In this document: one piece after another, positions 22,080 to 35,139 of the stretch | How the letters are laid out: each line of letters opens with the position of its first letter | Numbering within the stretch: the stretch's first letter is position 1 | Origin: Nicotiana tabacum | Lineage: Eukaryota > Streptophyta > Magnoliopsida > Solanales > Solanaceae | DNA length: 64,000 nt | Assembly: GCF_000715075.1 (NCBI RefSeq) | Contig: NC_134101.1 | Coordinates: 191,228,103-191,292,102 of the forward strand | Reading direction: 5' to 3' | Program-made: the position numbers and the translations under genes | The notes under the pieces: model-generated | Told to the model about the DNA's origin: nothing | Seen by the model: the letters and a program-made list of their open reading frames with translations, nothing else | Database searches by the model: none

Positions 22080-23678
22080 AGATTCAGAGAAGTTTCCTCT
22101 ACCTTATGCTTTTTAAATTGTGTGTCATTGGGACATGCCACAACTAAAGTGTGGGGTGGGGGATAATTGTATATTGTAACTTTTTTGTGCTTTTTAGTAG
22201 TTATATTTTTTATTTTTGAAAAAACCATAAATATTTTAAAATTTTCAACTTTTCCAAGTGATGGATATCATTTGACGAGTTTCTTGAGGGATTAAAGTCA
22301 AAAGAAAAAGACAATTTTTTTTCTTCTGTTAGGTAGTGTAATAATTTCTCCTTGGTTTTTCTTTGTGTCGTGGTTCTTTTTCAAGGGTTTTTGTTTGAAT
22401 TGGGTGTAGTTAGTTTTTATTTTGTTAGGTATAGGAAACGTTGTGCTGTGATTTGAATTGAAGCTATATCTCTTGACTTTATTATGCCTTGAGAATAGTG
22501 AGTGCTCTAGTTGTGATGCTTAGGCTCAGGTTTTGACTCGTGGATAAGTTCCTTAAATTATATGATCTTAACTTTGCTTAACTGCTTTGACTAGAGTGTC
22601 TTGATGAGTCCAATCCCGAGTGTGTCATGTACCATGTGTGGGTGAGATTTTGTGTTATTCTGTGCATTGCATCTGATGTCTAAAACTTGCCTTGTGTGTT
22701 TGCAAAGCAAAATAGTAGTTTTATTCAGTCTTGGAAGTGATATAGGCATTTCTTTATTAAGCTAGTTATATGCCTTATCCACCTAATTGTTATGTATCTT
22801 ACTTAACCCCTTTGATCCTGTAATCTTGTTTCTTTGGCAACCACATTACAAGTCTTACCCATTTGTTTGAATTGACCCTCTATTTGAACCTTGTACCTCT
22901 CGTAAGCACTCAAAATTGTTATGAACTATGTAAGATTTGAAGTGTGGGGTGTTTGGTTTTGCTTTTGAGTGGAATCAATGAAATAAAGAGGCAGGCGCAC
23001 TAGTTTGAAAAAGCAAGAGCCACTTGGGTTTAAAGTTGTATTATTGTGCAAAATATTCTTGGATAATAGTGACTCGTGATGTAATTTTGCTTAAAGAAAT
23101 AGGGAGTTATTATGTATTGATGTGAAGGTGGAGTATGGTTTGATATAAGTGTGGGATTTAATGGTTAAGTATATGTGTTAAAGTCTTAGGGAGATGTAGT
23201 CACTCTTATATCTAAATGTATCCTACATGTCCCGCAGTCTACATTACAACAAAGTCCTACTTGATCCTTGAGTGAATGAGCTCAATTAGTAGAGTAGTAT
23301 ACTACGGGAAAGCCTATGGTTCATCTTTTGTGGCATATGAATTTTGTTTCTGAGCGTTAGTGAATTCTTTTTACTTTAAATTCCTAATTGTCTTCAACTT
23401 TATTGTGTGTGGAACTACTCTCTATTGTTGTGTGAGGTCACATGATTCATGAAGGAAAGGTAATGTTGTTGACCTCTATGCTAAAATAGGTGAGTAAGTT
23501 GTGAATAATGCGTGGTGCTTGTGAGTCAATTCTTGAGGTGAAGATGTTATACTATTGTGCTTAGTCTATTTTAAATATTCATGGTGTAATGAGTTAGGAG
23601 AGTTGTTTAATAAGGTCGTGGCTATATGAAGTGTAGTTTGATTGCTCGAGGATGAGCAGTGGTTTAAGTGTGGGGTGT
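22080..23678 (+). other. 3' non-coding region of Athila-like element
   Basis: No pol remains. The stretch is T-rich and has no long frame. Phrases of the type aagtgtggggt recur (about 22150, 22940 and 23667), the last abutting the 3' LTR, where it probably serves as the polypurine tract. Confidence 0.6.
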
Positions 23679-25178
23679 TGATGGTAGGTTATAATCTTGT
23701 GCTTTAGTTGCTTATTGCGCTCTAATTTACTGCATTTTAGTTGAGTTTGAGCTTTAACCGCCAGTGTTTTGCACTAATTGTGTGTTTTATGCCTTGTAGA
23801 AGTGATTTCGATCTATGTAGATATTATGGGATGAATTCAAGCAATTCTGGAGCTTTGAAGTCTGAGTAAAAGCCCAAGGATTAAGTAAGGATCGTGTTCG
23901 GGGATCAACGGATGATAGTGCACTTTAAGAACAAAACGAAGAATCGAGGAGGCATATTGTGCATTGTCCAGTAAAATGCACATAACTTTTCGCTCAGAAA
24001 TCCGTTTGGGCTCCACAATATATCGTTGAATATATATTTAAAAGGGATACAAATTTTATGTTTTACATTTTCCTAAATTCCCAACAGAACGCCACCTAGG
24101 TGCGCAATAGCACACTGGTCGTGCACTGGGCATGCACTGGAGGCAGAACAGGGTGAAAAATGCACAATCAAGTGCGCGAGCACACTCCTAGGTGTGCAGA
24201 CGTGCACGTCCAGTTTCGAAAAAGTGTCCTATTTCGTGTAGGAGAAGGTGTTGTCATTTGGGTCTGACCCTACTTGGTATATATACATGTAAAAATGGTA
24301 CTTTTGGGACTTTTGACATATCTTAGACCTAAGGAAGCCAAGGAGGTGGTGGAGAAACAAAAGCTTAAGGATTTTATCATTCAATCCTCACTCAAGATAA
24401 GGGTTTGGATTTTTTTATGTTTTCCTTTAACTTAAACATTGTTATGACGAATTACTCCATATCCATGGAGTAGTTCTCTTTAGGGTTTGATGGATTTGGT
24501 GTCTTGATACTTGTTTGTGGATAATTAACTCTAATTTTTATGTATTGACTCATTTTGCATGTTTTAACCATTGCGTCTATATTCACTAGTTCATGTAATC
24601 GAGGGAGGAATAACTTGTGATATTTTTGCATTATAGTTTGTTGGTTAAATTCATTAATTCTTCTTAGTAATCGAAAGAGGCTAGTTGAGTTGTTGATTAG
24701 ACTAAGTTAGGAGGATAATCGAACGATGTTCTCCTAAAGATAAATGCACTACGAATTCGTGCATATCTTCACATGCTTAAAATTGGTTCATCTTGTGATG
24801 TTGAGACTTAATCGAGAGAGGAGTTTCTACATCAATTGAACTAATAACCAAGTGAATTTTAGAGACTCTCTCGAACATTAGAAGTGAATTATCTAGAGTT
24901 AAATCCCAAATATTTTTATTTTACCTATACTATCAACCCCTATTTTCTCCCAACTGATAATCTTCTTTGTTCATTACTTGCATCGATTGTCATTAGCCAA
25001 TAGTTTAGGTTCTTAGTTAATTTTATTATTAAACACAGAACTTCAAATTGTTGATCACCTTGGATAGCAATTGAGCTACAAACTACGATAATACTGTTTA
25101 ACTCCAATCCCTGTGGATACGATATTATAACTTACTATATTCGACTAGCAAGCATATTTTTATGTTCTGAGCTCGTAG
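23679..25178 (+). repeat. Athila-like 3' LTR
   Basis: About 1500 bp, colinear with 13994-15486 but clearly diverged. It starts TGATGGTAGG. The terminal CA is mutated (gctcgtag against gctcgtca). CpG array at 24094-24211, TATA box at 24278-24285. Confidence 0.87.
24094..24211 (+). repeat. CpG word array in Athila-like 3' LTR
   Basis: The clusters ctaggtgcgcaatagcacac and aagtgcgcgagcacactcc occupy the same place as 14411-14520. The words differ between the two LTRs far more than the flanking sequence does. Confidence 0.7.
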
Positions 25179-25183
25179 TAAGG

Positions 25184-25853
25184 ATTGCATCTTATGTGGC
25201 TCTAGGTGGATTTTAATGTATCTTGTCGATCGAATAGCTTGTACAGGGTGAGATAAGATCATTAGACCTAGAATTAGTGCGATCCGATTGGGATAAGGTA
25301 TGTTTGGATAAAAATGTTATTAATCAGCTTAGAGTTGGGCCAATGGTGTTTGTCGGGTAAGAGAACTCCACGACTTGTTGGTGTGGTGAGTAGTTATGAG
25401 TTTCTACATGTTTCCTACATCACTATCAGTGTTATGAAGGTTTGGAACAAGGTTTTATATGATATGAGGTTTGTTACCGATATCGAGTTTAGTAATGAGT
25501 AATTATTGTGGTTAGAGATATTGCTATAAGTACATGGATTATGTGGTACATCGTGTGGTTTGATATTGTCAATGTATTGATGGCTTGATGCAGCTTGTTG
25601 ATATTGATACAATGTATATATACAAGGACCTAATCTTATAAGAAATTTCAGATGTCGGAGATTCGGTTCTAAGGTTTATGGACTAAGGTTGAAAAAAGGA
25701 TCTTCAATTAGTTATGTTGACGAGCCTATATGGATTGAGTTAGCGTGGGATCACCCATGGGTACATGTATGGCGAGTTTATATAGTGATTTGATTACTTT
25801 GGAACGACTCTTGGCACGTTCGAGGATGAAAATATGTTTAAGTAGGGGGAAAA
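25184..25853 (+). other. non-coding 3' region of element X, right part, with polypurine tract
   Basis: The region continues 11189-13993 after the Athila-like insertion. It matches the minus strand of about 60375-61040, including gaacgactcttggcacgttcg and a purine run (agtagggggaaaa, 25841-25853) directly before the LTR. No coding is supported. Confidence 0.65.
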
Positions 25854-26557
25854 TGTAATGACCCGACCGGTCATTTTGAGCATTGGAACTTCCATTCGGT
25901 AGTTTGAGGTCTTGAGTAGCTTCATATGATGTATTACAATTTGCGTGTACGGTTGATTTCGATGTTCGAGAGGTTCATGATTGATTTGGAAGAGAAATTT
26001 TTATTCTTGGATGCTTAAAGTAGAAGAGTTGACCAAAGTTTGACTTTTAAGTGAACAACCTTGGATTCGTGTTTTGATAGTTCCAATACGTTTGTATGGT
26101 AATTTTGGACTTAGGCGTATGTCTGGATATGAATTTGGAGGTTCCTAGGTTGATTTGGCTCTTTTTAGCGAAAGTTGGCAATTTGAAGGTTTACAAATTT
26201 TATAAGTTTGATCGGGAGTTGACTTTGATAATATCAAGTTCGGATAGTTTTTTCGGAAGTTGGAATAGGTTCGTTTTGTCATTTGGAACTTGTGTGCAAA
26301 GTTTTTTCTCATTCTGAATTGATTTGGTAGGATTCGAACATGTTCGACGAAGTTTGTAGGTTTGAAAGTTAAGAGAATTATCTCGATCTTCGATTCTTGG
26401 TTTTGATATTTTTATTCATGTTTTGAGACTTTGGTCAAGTTATAATAAGGTATTTGTATTTGTTAATATGATTTGATGGGGTCCCAAGGGGCTCGGGTTT
26501 ATTTTGGACCATTGATTGGGAGACTAGCTATGTTAATGATTTCAAGTTTGACCATGG
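25854..26557 (+). repeat. LTR a of element X, left part (interrupted by Ogre element)
   Basis: It starts TGTAATGACCCGACCGGTCA after a polypurine tract. It is related to the LTRs starting at 51980 (plus strand) and 60374 (minus strand). It is cut at 26557 by the Ogre insertion and resumes at 50052. Confidence 0.82.
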
Positions 26558-29500
26558 TGTCACACCTCCTTTTTACACACCCGAGGGTATATAAGGGAGT
26601 TTTTCCAATTTAATTGACATTATTCGAAATGAGATTATTTATTCAATTCAGAGTCGCCACTTGGAATATTTTCATTGGTGTCCCAAGTCACCAGTTTATT
26701 TTAAATCCCAAATCGAGGAAAATTTGACTTTCCTTGTGAAGTCTGCGAACCAGAAATTCTGAATAAGGAATTCTGTTGACCCGAGGGAAGGTGTTAGGCA
26801 CCCCGGATTCCGTGGTTCTAGCAAGGTCACTTAAACTATCATAATTGGCCTATTATCTTATTTTAATACATGTTTTAGCCTATGGTATGTTTTAGCTTAT
26901 TAAACCGCTTTTAATTAATTTTTTAGGAAAATTCAATGTTATTTAAAACATGTCTTTGGATCACGCCACATGAAATGCACCCGCGATCCGCAACATATTT
27001 ATTTAAGGTTGTTAGGATTTGGATTTGGGTCACATGAAATGCACACCCGAGTTTAAGGGAATTAATTATTAAATAACGCGCCTAAAGCGACTACGCACTT
27101 TCAACTTTGCGAGGGCCATGGAAAATTCAGCTAAATGGCATGCCTCGATTTCTAAAGGTTCAAGATCAATTAAATGAGGGCCATGCATTTTGAGATTTTA
27201 TTTGGCATGGCACACCTCGATTACAATTTTTTAAAGAGAATTCAAAACTAAGCTTTTGAGGGCCATAAACTATGTCTTTCCTAATATGGCACGCCCCAAA
27301 TTTGACGCTTTAACCTTAACAAATGATGGGGACACTGCATTTTTTTTCCCAATAAATCTTTGAACCTGAACCAATTCTACATTGAAGTGTAGCCGCAGGC
27401 CTTATGCAAATTAGGTATCAAGTAACAACAAGGTTCAGAGACCTAAATTCATGCAAAATTCCAACTTCAAACCATCATTCTTAACAAAACTAACATGGCC
27501 CTAAACTTTCTAAAGAAAAACCAAGTGCAAATAGTTAAACCAAATTCAAAAGTTCTCAAATCTTATTTCAAACTCAAATTCCATTTAAAATTCAAAGAGT
27601 CTATGCATGAACAGAGGCAACACTAAGTTATAAGTTTTCTGAAATTAATAGACCAAGTTTTAAGCTATGCATAAGTGAATCTGAACACATGATGGATGGA
27701 AAAATAGACCTAGCTCAGATTCAACAGTCCCAAACATAAATGATTCGAACTAACAAGCATATAACTCATAGCCACACTCAAAACCAAACAACCTCACAAT
27801 CAAGCTAAAGAACTAGAGTCTTCAGTTAATACACATACCTAATATCTTCAGTTAATACACACGCCTAACATCTAATATATTTCTGAATTGAACACATTCG
27901 AGACAGAACCCATATTTAATCTTAAGATGCACGTGTAGTATTGGTTACATGATTAGCTACATATAAGAAAACTTGGTTAGGAGAAAGCATAAAACAAAAT
28001 GCAACAAACTTAAAGAAAAGAAACTGGTAGAGTCACAAAGAGGTAACAAAAGTCCCTTTCTTCAACTGGAATTACATATCTTCACACAACAGCCTAAAAC
28101 AAGACATCATTTCCATTCATGGTTCGAGAAAAGTACCTGGGAACAAATGGAAACAAGGAGAAGTGAGGATTCAGTAAATAGCAATAGCAGATCAATACCC
28201 AGATTTAATGAAACAGTAACTCAGAAAACCAAACAGTTTCAAACCAAGCCTTAAAATTCCTAGAATCAAACCATTTTTCAGCCAGGTGCAAGGATTTGAA
28301 ATGCTTCAAAAACTCTAGCTAATAGGGGGGATCAGGAAACCTAGACTAAGCAGGATTTGAGCTATTTTCAACAGAGAAATGTGATGAATCTAAGTGTTAA
28401 TTCAGAGTTTTCTAAAAAATTCCAGCCGTTTCAGTTTTGCAGGATTTTTACTCTTCCTTTTTTTCCCTTTAATCTCAAATAATTATGCCTTTATAGGTAA
28501 GCTATTAGGGCAACCTAAAGGGATCAATTTTTTGCACTTTGCCACTTTTGGAATTTTGGTTTTAGCTTAGATATCCTTAGCTTAAAACTCAGAATTTTAG
28601 TTAAGTCCTAATGGCACCTTCCCAGAAGCTGCCTAAATCAGTTACTGAAAGATTCCCTACTTAAATTCCCCAATTTACCCCTTAAGCACTCTGTTTTTAC
28701 CTCAGTGAACCCAAATGGGTATGGGTCAAATTTACCCAATGTTTCAAAACAACAAAGCCTGGGCTAATCCCTTCCTTTTGGACCCAAGTCCAATTCAGAA
28801 ATTCAACAAAAGAATCTAAAAGGAAGAAAAATAAAAAGGGCAGTTCGGAATCAACTGGATTTCTGAACCAAATGTTCTATACGGCCCAAAACTAAATGAA
28901 AATCAAACAAACTAAAATAACGAATCCAAACAAAATTAAAGAAGATACTAATTAACGATTAGCCTGGATTAAGGAGACACATGCAGAAGTGATTTTGAGA
29001 AAACAGAGGAAAAGAATAGAAGAAGACAGGTAAGAGAAATAAAGAAAATGGGATACTGAAAATACCTACCCAAACTATGTGAACAAAAATCTTGAACGAC
29101 CCTTCGAAGAATCCGATTTTGGACCGAAATAGACCTTAATCGTGTGTTCTCGACGAAAATACACGAATAAGGTCCAATTCGAACTCAAATCTTCATCCAA
29201 CTGGCTGATTTACGTTTTTGGGGATTTAGGGTTCATGTCTTCGATTCGAGATTTGAGCAATTCTGGCAAGATTCGAGGGAAACGGAGTGAAGATTTAGAA
29301 CGAGGGGATGAAAGGGAGTTTGGGGTGTTGATTTGGTGTTAATTGGGACCGACGCCGCCACCGGAGATGGTAAGGTTTTGAGGGCGGCGCTCTAGGGTTC
29401 GGATAGGCGTCTATGAGGATTGGGGAATGAGAGAGACAATTGGAGAGGGGAGGGGGTTGAGGTTCAGACAGTTATATAGCAATGAAGTCCCCAGTTCCAG

Positions 29501-30174
29501 GCCGTTGGATTGATGAGATCCAACAGCTGAGATCTATTGGAGGTAAACGAGGTCGTTTTGATTATGAGTGGGGGCAAAACGGATGAAAGACGGGTTTGGT
29601 CTCGGGTCAACCAAGTTTGAACGAGTACAAGGGGTGTTTGGTTTGGGCTTAGGGAATTAGAATTAAAGAAGGCCCAATCATCTGATTTCTCCAATTCTTT
29701 TCTTTTTCTTTTCAAATTTCTTTTTGATTCCTTTTCTTTTTTTTTTTCAAAATTAAAAATAAAAAACTAAATTAAATCTTAAAACCAAATTAGCCTATCA
29801 AAAATACTAATTAATTCTAAATAATGATTAACATAACTAATTAAAAAACTAAATTTAAGGAAAACTACCAAAATTCGAAATTAAACAATAAAATACAAAA
29901 TTGGTTATTTTTTGGTGATTTTCCAATTTTATGAAACACTAATTTACTAATTATCCTAAAAAATATATAATTAAATCCTAAATGCAAATGCAACATATTT
30001 TTTTTGTATTATTATTATTTTTTATGAATTAAATAAAATTAAACATGCACACAAAATGCAAACAATTAAGAAAATTCTACAATAATTCCTAAATAACAAA
30101 TAATTAAAAGGAAAAATCTAATTTTTGGGATTCTGTAGGAGAATTTCAGGTGAGGCAAAAATTACGTGCTCACA
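26558..30174 (-). repeat. Ogre 3' LTR (element sense)
   Basis: The LTR is 3617 bp. Compared with the other LTR it lacks about 360 bp corresponding to 46816-47170, between cccaaat-type direct repeats near 27298. TATA candidate at 28488-28497. Short open frames (for example 27973-28254) are preserved only because the LTRs are similar; they encode nothing recognisable. Confidence 0.92.
28488..28497 (-). promoter_or_regulatory. TATA box of Ogre 3' LTR
   Basis: The minus strand reads cctataaagg, conserved at 48359-48368 in the other LTR. No CpG word array lies upstream of it, unlike the other LTR families here. Confidence 0.6.
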
Positions 30175-30929
30175 GCTGCCCCTCTTTGCTCGGAGACACG
30201 ATGGGTTTTCGGGCAAAGATAAAATGAGCAATTATGAGGGTTTTTGCCCGTTTGACACTCCATGGGAAGCATTTTTGAAAAGTGTCTGACCGAACTTTGC
30301 TTCAAAGGTTGCCTACATATCCTTGGCTATAAAGGAATCAGGTCAGTGTAGTTCTGGAAGTTTTGGTAGCTGGGACTACCGGGAGCTGTGATTTTACTGT
30401 TGCTGCTGCTACTGCTTGCTGACCCCCTTATTGCACCAAAAGGAAAATCAAAAGCTAAGCTAGCTAAACCTATCAACTACGAGTTACAAGATTCTTATCT
30501 ATAAATCTCTTGAAGCTTGATCTTGAGTCTTGGCTAGGTTTTGCTGCAGATTACGATCTGAATCATGATGCTCGTCAGCTGTAACTGCTAGTTCATTCTT
30601 CAGCTTTAGATCAAGGCGAGACATGCGAAGCTTGTGTCTTCAATCATATCTTGAGCAGTCCACATTTTTCTCCGTTTCAAACTTTGAGTTCACTTCTTTG
30701 TTTTTTTGTCCTTTTTCTTCTTTTCTTTGTTCTGGATTAAAACTCATTCTTTTGGTCATCTCGAACTTGTGCCTCAAGATCAAACCTGCTCAGACACCAA
30801 AACAGACAAACGAACGAATTTTCTGCCCCAGTTTTCACTAGGAAAATTTCGTGAATTATTTGTAACCAAAACCTACATTATTTCTATATTGAAAGCAATA
30901 AAGTAAGGATCGTGTGTCCTTAGGAGGAA
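30175..30929 (-). other. Ogre 3' untranslated segment with polypurine tract
   Basis: In element sense the end reads aaagaggggcagc directly before the LTR at 30174, a good polypurine tract (30175-30187). A copy of the bipartite gaatca/tacgtatc motif lies at 30306-30360. No coding is seen. Confidence 0.7.
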
Positions 30930-33570
30930 AGGTTAGGGAATGAAACTCTATATCAAAAAATATAAACTTAGGGATTGGAGCCCTAATGTTGACAAAAATG
31001 ACTAGGGAATAGAGGCTCTATGTCTAAAATCTCAACTCAGGGATTGGAGCCCTAATGTTGGAAAAAGGGCGACTAGGGAATGGAGGCCCTATGTCTAAAA
31101 TCTCAACTCAGGGATTGGAGCCCTAATGTTAGCAAAAAAGTGACTAGGGAATGGAGGCCCTATGTTTAAAAAGCTCAACTCAGGGATTGGAGCCCTAATG
31201 TTGGTACAAAGGCGACTAGGGAATGGAGGCCCTATGTCTAAAATTCTCAACTTAGGGATTGGAGCCCTAATGTTAGCAAAATGCGACTAGGAAATGGAGG
31301 CCCTATGTCTAAATCTCAACTCAGGGATTGAAGCCCTAATGTTGGTTAAAGGGCGATTAGGGAATAGAGGCCTTATGTCTAAAAAAACTCAACTCAGGGA
31401 TTGGAGCCCTAATGTCGGCAAAAGGCGACTAGGGAATGGAGGCCCTATGTCTAAAAAGCATCAACTCAGGGATTGGAGCCCTAATATTGGCAAAAGGCGA
31501 CTAGGGAATGGTGGCCCTATGTCTAAAAAGCTCAACTCAGGGATTAGAGTCCTAATGTTGGCAAAATGCGACTAGGTAATGGAGGCCCTATGTCTAAAAA
31601 GTATCAACTCAGGGGTTGTAGCCCTAATGTAGGCAAAAGGCGACTAGGGAATGGAGGCCCTATGTCTAAAAAGCTCAAATCAGGGATTGGTGCTCTAATG
31701 TTGGCAAAAGGAGACTAGGGAATGGAGGCCCTATGTCTAAAAAGCTCAACTCAGGGATTGAAGTCCTAATATTGGCAAAAGGCGACTAGGGAATGAAGGC
31801 CCTATGTCTAAAAATCTCAACTTAGGAATTGGAGCCCTAATGTTGGCAAAAGGCGACTAGGGAATGAAGGCCCTATGTTTAAAAAGCTCAACTCAGAGAT
31901 TGGATCCCTAATGTTGGTAAAAAGACGACTAGGGAATGGAAGCCCTATGTCTAAAAAGCTCAACTCAGGGATTGGAGTCCTAATGTTGGCAAAAGGCGAC
32001 TAGGTAATGGAGGCCCTATGTCTAAAAAGCATCAACTCAGGGGTTGTAGCCCTAATGTAGGCAAAAGGCGACTAGGGAATGGAGGCCCTATGTCTAAAAA
32101 GCTCAAATCAGGGATTGGTGCTCTAATGTTGGCAAAAGGAGACTAGGGAATGGAGGCCCTATGTATAAAAAGCTCAACTTAGGGATTGAAGTCCTAATGT
32201 TGGCAAAAGGCGATTAGGGAATGGAGGCCCTATGTCTAAAAATCTCAACTTAGGAATTGGAGCCCTAATGTTGGCAAAAGGCGACTAGGGAATGAAGGCC
32301 CTATGTTTAAAAAGCTCAACTCAGAGATTGGATCCCTAATGTTGGTAAAAAGACGACTAGGGAATGGAGGCCCTATGTCTAAAAACCTCAACTTAGGGAT
32401 TGGAGCCCTAATGTTGGCAAAAGCGACTAGGGAATGGAGGCCCTATGTCTAAATCTCAACTCAAGGATTGGAGCCCTAATGTTGGTAAAAATGCGACTAG
32501 GGAATGGAGGCCCTATGTATAAAAAAGCTCAACTCAGGGATTGGAGCTCTAATATTGGCAAAAAGCGACTAGGGAATAGAGGCCCTATGTCTAAAAAGCA
32601 TCAACTTAGGGATTGGAGCCTTAATGTAGGCAAAAGGTGACTAGGGAATGGAGGCCCTATGTCTAAAAAGCTCAACTCAGGGATTGGAGCCCTAATGTTA
32701 GAAAAAGGCGACTAGGGAATGAAGGCCCTATGTTTAAAAAGCTCAACTCAGGGATTGGATCCCTAATGTTGGTAAAAAGGCGACTAGGGAATGGAGACCC
32801 TATGTCTAAAAATCTCAACTTAGGGATTGGAGCCCTAATGTTGGCAAAAGCGACTAGGGAATGGAGGCCCTATGTCTAAATCTCAACTCAGGAATTGGAG
32901 CCCTAATATAGGCAAAATGCAACTAGGGGATGGAGGCCCTATGTCTATAAAGCTCAACTCAGAGATTGGAGCCCTAATGTTGGTAAAAATGCGACTAGGG
33001 AATGGAGGCCCTATGTCTAAAAAAGCTCAACTTAGGGATTGGAGCTCTAATGTTGGCAAAAGGCGACTAGGGAATAGAGGCCCTATGTCTAAAAAACATC
33101 AACTTAGGGATTGGAGCCTTAATGTAGGCAAAAGGCAACTAGGGAATGGAGGCCCTATGTCTAAAATGCTCAACTCAGGGATTGGAGCCCTAATGTTGGC
33201 AAAAGGCGACTAGGGAATGGAGGCCCTATGTCTAAAAATCTCAACTCAGGGATTGGAGCCCTAATGTTGGTAAAAAGGCGACTAGGGAATGGAGGCCCTA
33301 TGTCTAAAAATCTCAACTCAGGGATTGGAGCCCTAATGTTGGCAAAAGCGACTAGGGAATGGAGGCCCTATGTCTAAATCTCAACTCAGGAATTGGAGCC
33401 CTAATATAGGCAAAATGCAACTAGGGGATGGAGGCCCTATGTCTATAAAGCTCAACTCAGAGATTGGAGCCCTAATGTTGGCAAAAGGCGACTAGGGAAT
33501 GGAGGCCCTATGTCTAAAAAACATCAACTCAGGGATTGGAGCCCTAATGTTGGCAAAAGGCGTAAAAGAT
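30930..33570 (-). repeat. 71-bp tandem repeat array in Ogre 3' region
   Basis: About 37 imperfect copies of a ~71-bp unit occur, keyed by agggaatggaggccctatgt and agggattggagccctaatgt. These two keys are related, so each unit is a dimer of ~35-bp halves. Higher-order structure is visible: a six-unit block starting near 31603 recurs near 32031 (428 bp), and a seven-unit block near 32881 recurs near 33379 (498 bp). Open frames across it are by-products of the repeat. Such arrays are known from Ogre 3' regions and can seed satellites. Confidence 0.93.
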
Positions 33571-34942
33571 TGAGGTTAGGAATCTAAGCCATCATTTTTG
33601 TTTGAATTTTCTTTTATTTTTTTTTTATTTTCTTTTATTTTTTTCATTTTCCTTTTTCATTTCATTTTATTTCAGTAAAATGCAGGAAGGAATTTTGGAG
33701 GAAAGCTTCCCTTTTGGATTGATTGTTACTGCGAAGCTGCTTCTAGCTTTTGCGCAGCTTTTCTTTTGGCTGCTCCTGCTTTTGCGCGGTTGCCTTGGGC
33801 TGCACATATTTCTATTTTAAACAAAGAACAATTGTTAGTTTGAAACGGTGGTTTGTTTTATGGCTTTGATTGTTTCGATCTCTCGATCTCGGCCTGAACC
33901 TTTGTTGAGAAACTCTACTGAAGATTGCTGAAGATTGCTCTATCTTTCAAACTGAGGGACTCAACTTTGAAATTTCATGATGGCTTACCCACATGGGGGT
34001 TCGACCCTTTCACTTTATTCCTCCTTTAGGCTTTTGCCTTCGGTTTCTTCTCCTTTTCAATAACTTTGATTTCAGAGCATCAACCATCATGGCCAGTCGG
34101 GATCGACTTGATGCACCCGCTGAGGCTGGGTACTTTTCTTTAGCTTTAGGCAGAACCCTGTAAAGCCAATCTTGCCACCTTTTCTTTGTATTAGTTTCAT
34201 AAATAGAGTTAGACCGAAAGGGATTTAAGGAAAAGTAAACAAAGGACAAGAAAATGAATTTAAGGAGAAGTGTCCCTTTCGGGGAAGAACGAAGAACTTA
34301 TCTGGGGTGCATGTAGACTTCAATAAACATGACATGCTTCTTGGACTAGATACCCGATCTGCACAACTATCCAACTTTTTATAAATCCATTGCGACCCAT
34401 GTTTCAGAACCGAGGAACCTTGCCAGGACTCTATCAATACCAATAGTGGTGAAGGTTTTCTTCTTTTCTATCAATGGCGCCCTTTGCGGGTTTTCGCCAA
34501 TCGACCTCTCTCATTTCTCTTCTTACCATCGCCTTATAGTGCTCTTTTACGATTTTTCACTAATAAGACTCTCTCATTTTCAATTTCTCTGCTCACCATC
34601 ACCTCATGGTGCCCGTGTGGGTTTTCACCAATAAGACTCTCTCATTTTATTTCTCTTATTTTGATTGCATCGGATCCAAACAACTGCGTTCTCCGATTTT
34701 GAAGACCTTTTGCCGATTCATCGGAAGGACTTGATCAAGGTTTGGGGAAAAAGAATTTGGATTGAATTATAACTTTGGAACCGTTCAAGCGGGATCATCA
34801 CCGGACCATTATAAAATCTGCCCCAGCTTCACTTTTTGGGGAACTTTGAATTTTTATTTTGGTGTGACTGAACCCTAAAGAGAGGCTGCTTATGTATCCT
34901 TTCGGAATCAAGTCGAATGTAGTTCAGGAAAACATTTTGCTT

Positions 34943-34977
<35 letters not shown>

Positions 34978-35139
34978 ATTATTATTATTATATTTTTTTT
35001 CTTTTTTTTTCGAGTTCCAAAGAGGGTAATGAAAGAAAAGTAACCGGCTCAAAGGGTTAGCAAAAGGATTGGAGTGTTTGGGTAGCAAGAATAAAAGCCT
35101 TCGTCATCCCAATCGGATAGTGCTGTTGCTGTAGAAAGA
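33571..35139 (-). other. Ogre 3' untranslated segment between integrase and tandem array
   Basis: No recognisable domain is present. The segment holds a T-rich tract (33600-33670), an imperfect ~73-bp repeat (about 34470-34655, key aataagactctctcatttt), a bipartite motif copy (34882-34931) and a (TTG)n/(TTA)n microsatellite (about 34943-34990). A 79-codon open frame at 34010-34249 with a basic C-terminus has no family resemblance I can name. Confidence 0.65.
34943..34990 (+). repeat. (TTG)n-(TTA)n microsatellite
   Basis: A perfect run of ttg triplets is followed by att/tta triplets and a T/C-rich tract. Confidence 0.9.

Larger units (their letters stand above)
13994..25178 (+). mobile_element. 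Athila-like LTR retrotransposon with gag-protease only, nested in element X
   Basis: LTRs at 13994-15486 and 23679-25178 start TGATG[AG]TAGG. A PBS of the TGGCGCCGTTGCCGG type follows the left LTR. Gag and protease of Athila type lie inside, but no RT, RNase H or integrase. Target duplication TAAGG flanks it (13989-13993 and 25179-25183). The inverted paralogue near 61030-61065 shows the joined pre-insertion sequence (gagttgttgcttgttggtg...gaattgcacggtatg), which confirms the boundaries. Two solo LTRs are nested within. It is old: the LTRs differ at many sites and gag has several stops and shifts. Confidence 0.88.

Noticed and set aside
27973..28254. A 93-codon frame that is identical at 47844-48125, possibly a conserved gene
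   Set aside because: It lies in the two LTRs of the same Ogre element and is identical because the LTRs are; composition and lack of motifs argue against coding.
31294..33213. Open frames of 68-113 codons within the tandem array with repeated LNSGIGALML-type text
   Set aside because: They are translations of a 71-bp repeat whose length is not a multiple of three. Frames change with unit length and have no domain resemblance.
34010..34249. A 79-codon basic frame downstream of Ogre integrase as an extra Ogre gene
   Set aside because: There is no family resemblance and no second copy to test conservation, and it is short enough to arise by chance. Listed only within the untranslated segment.
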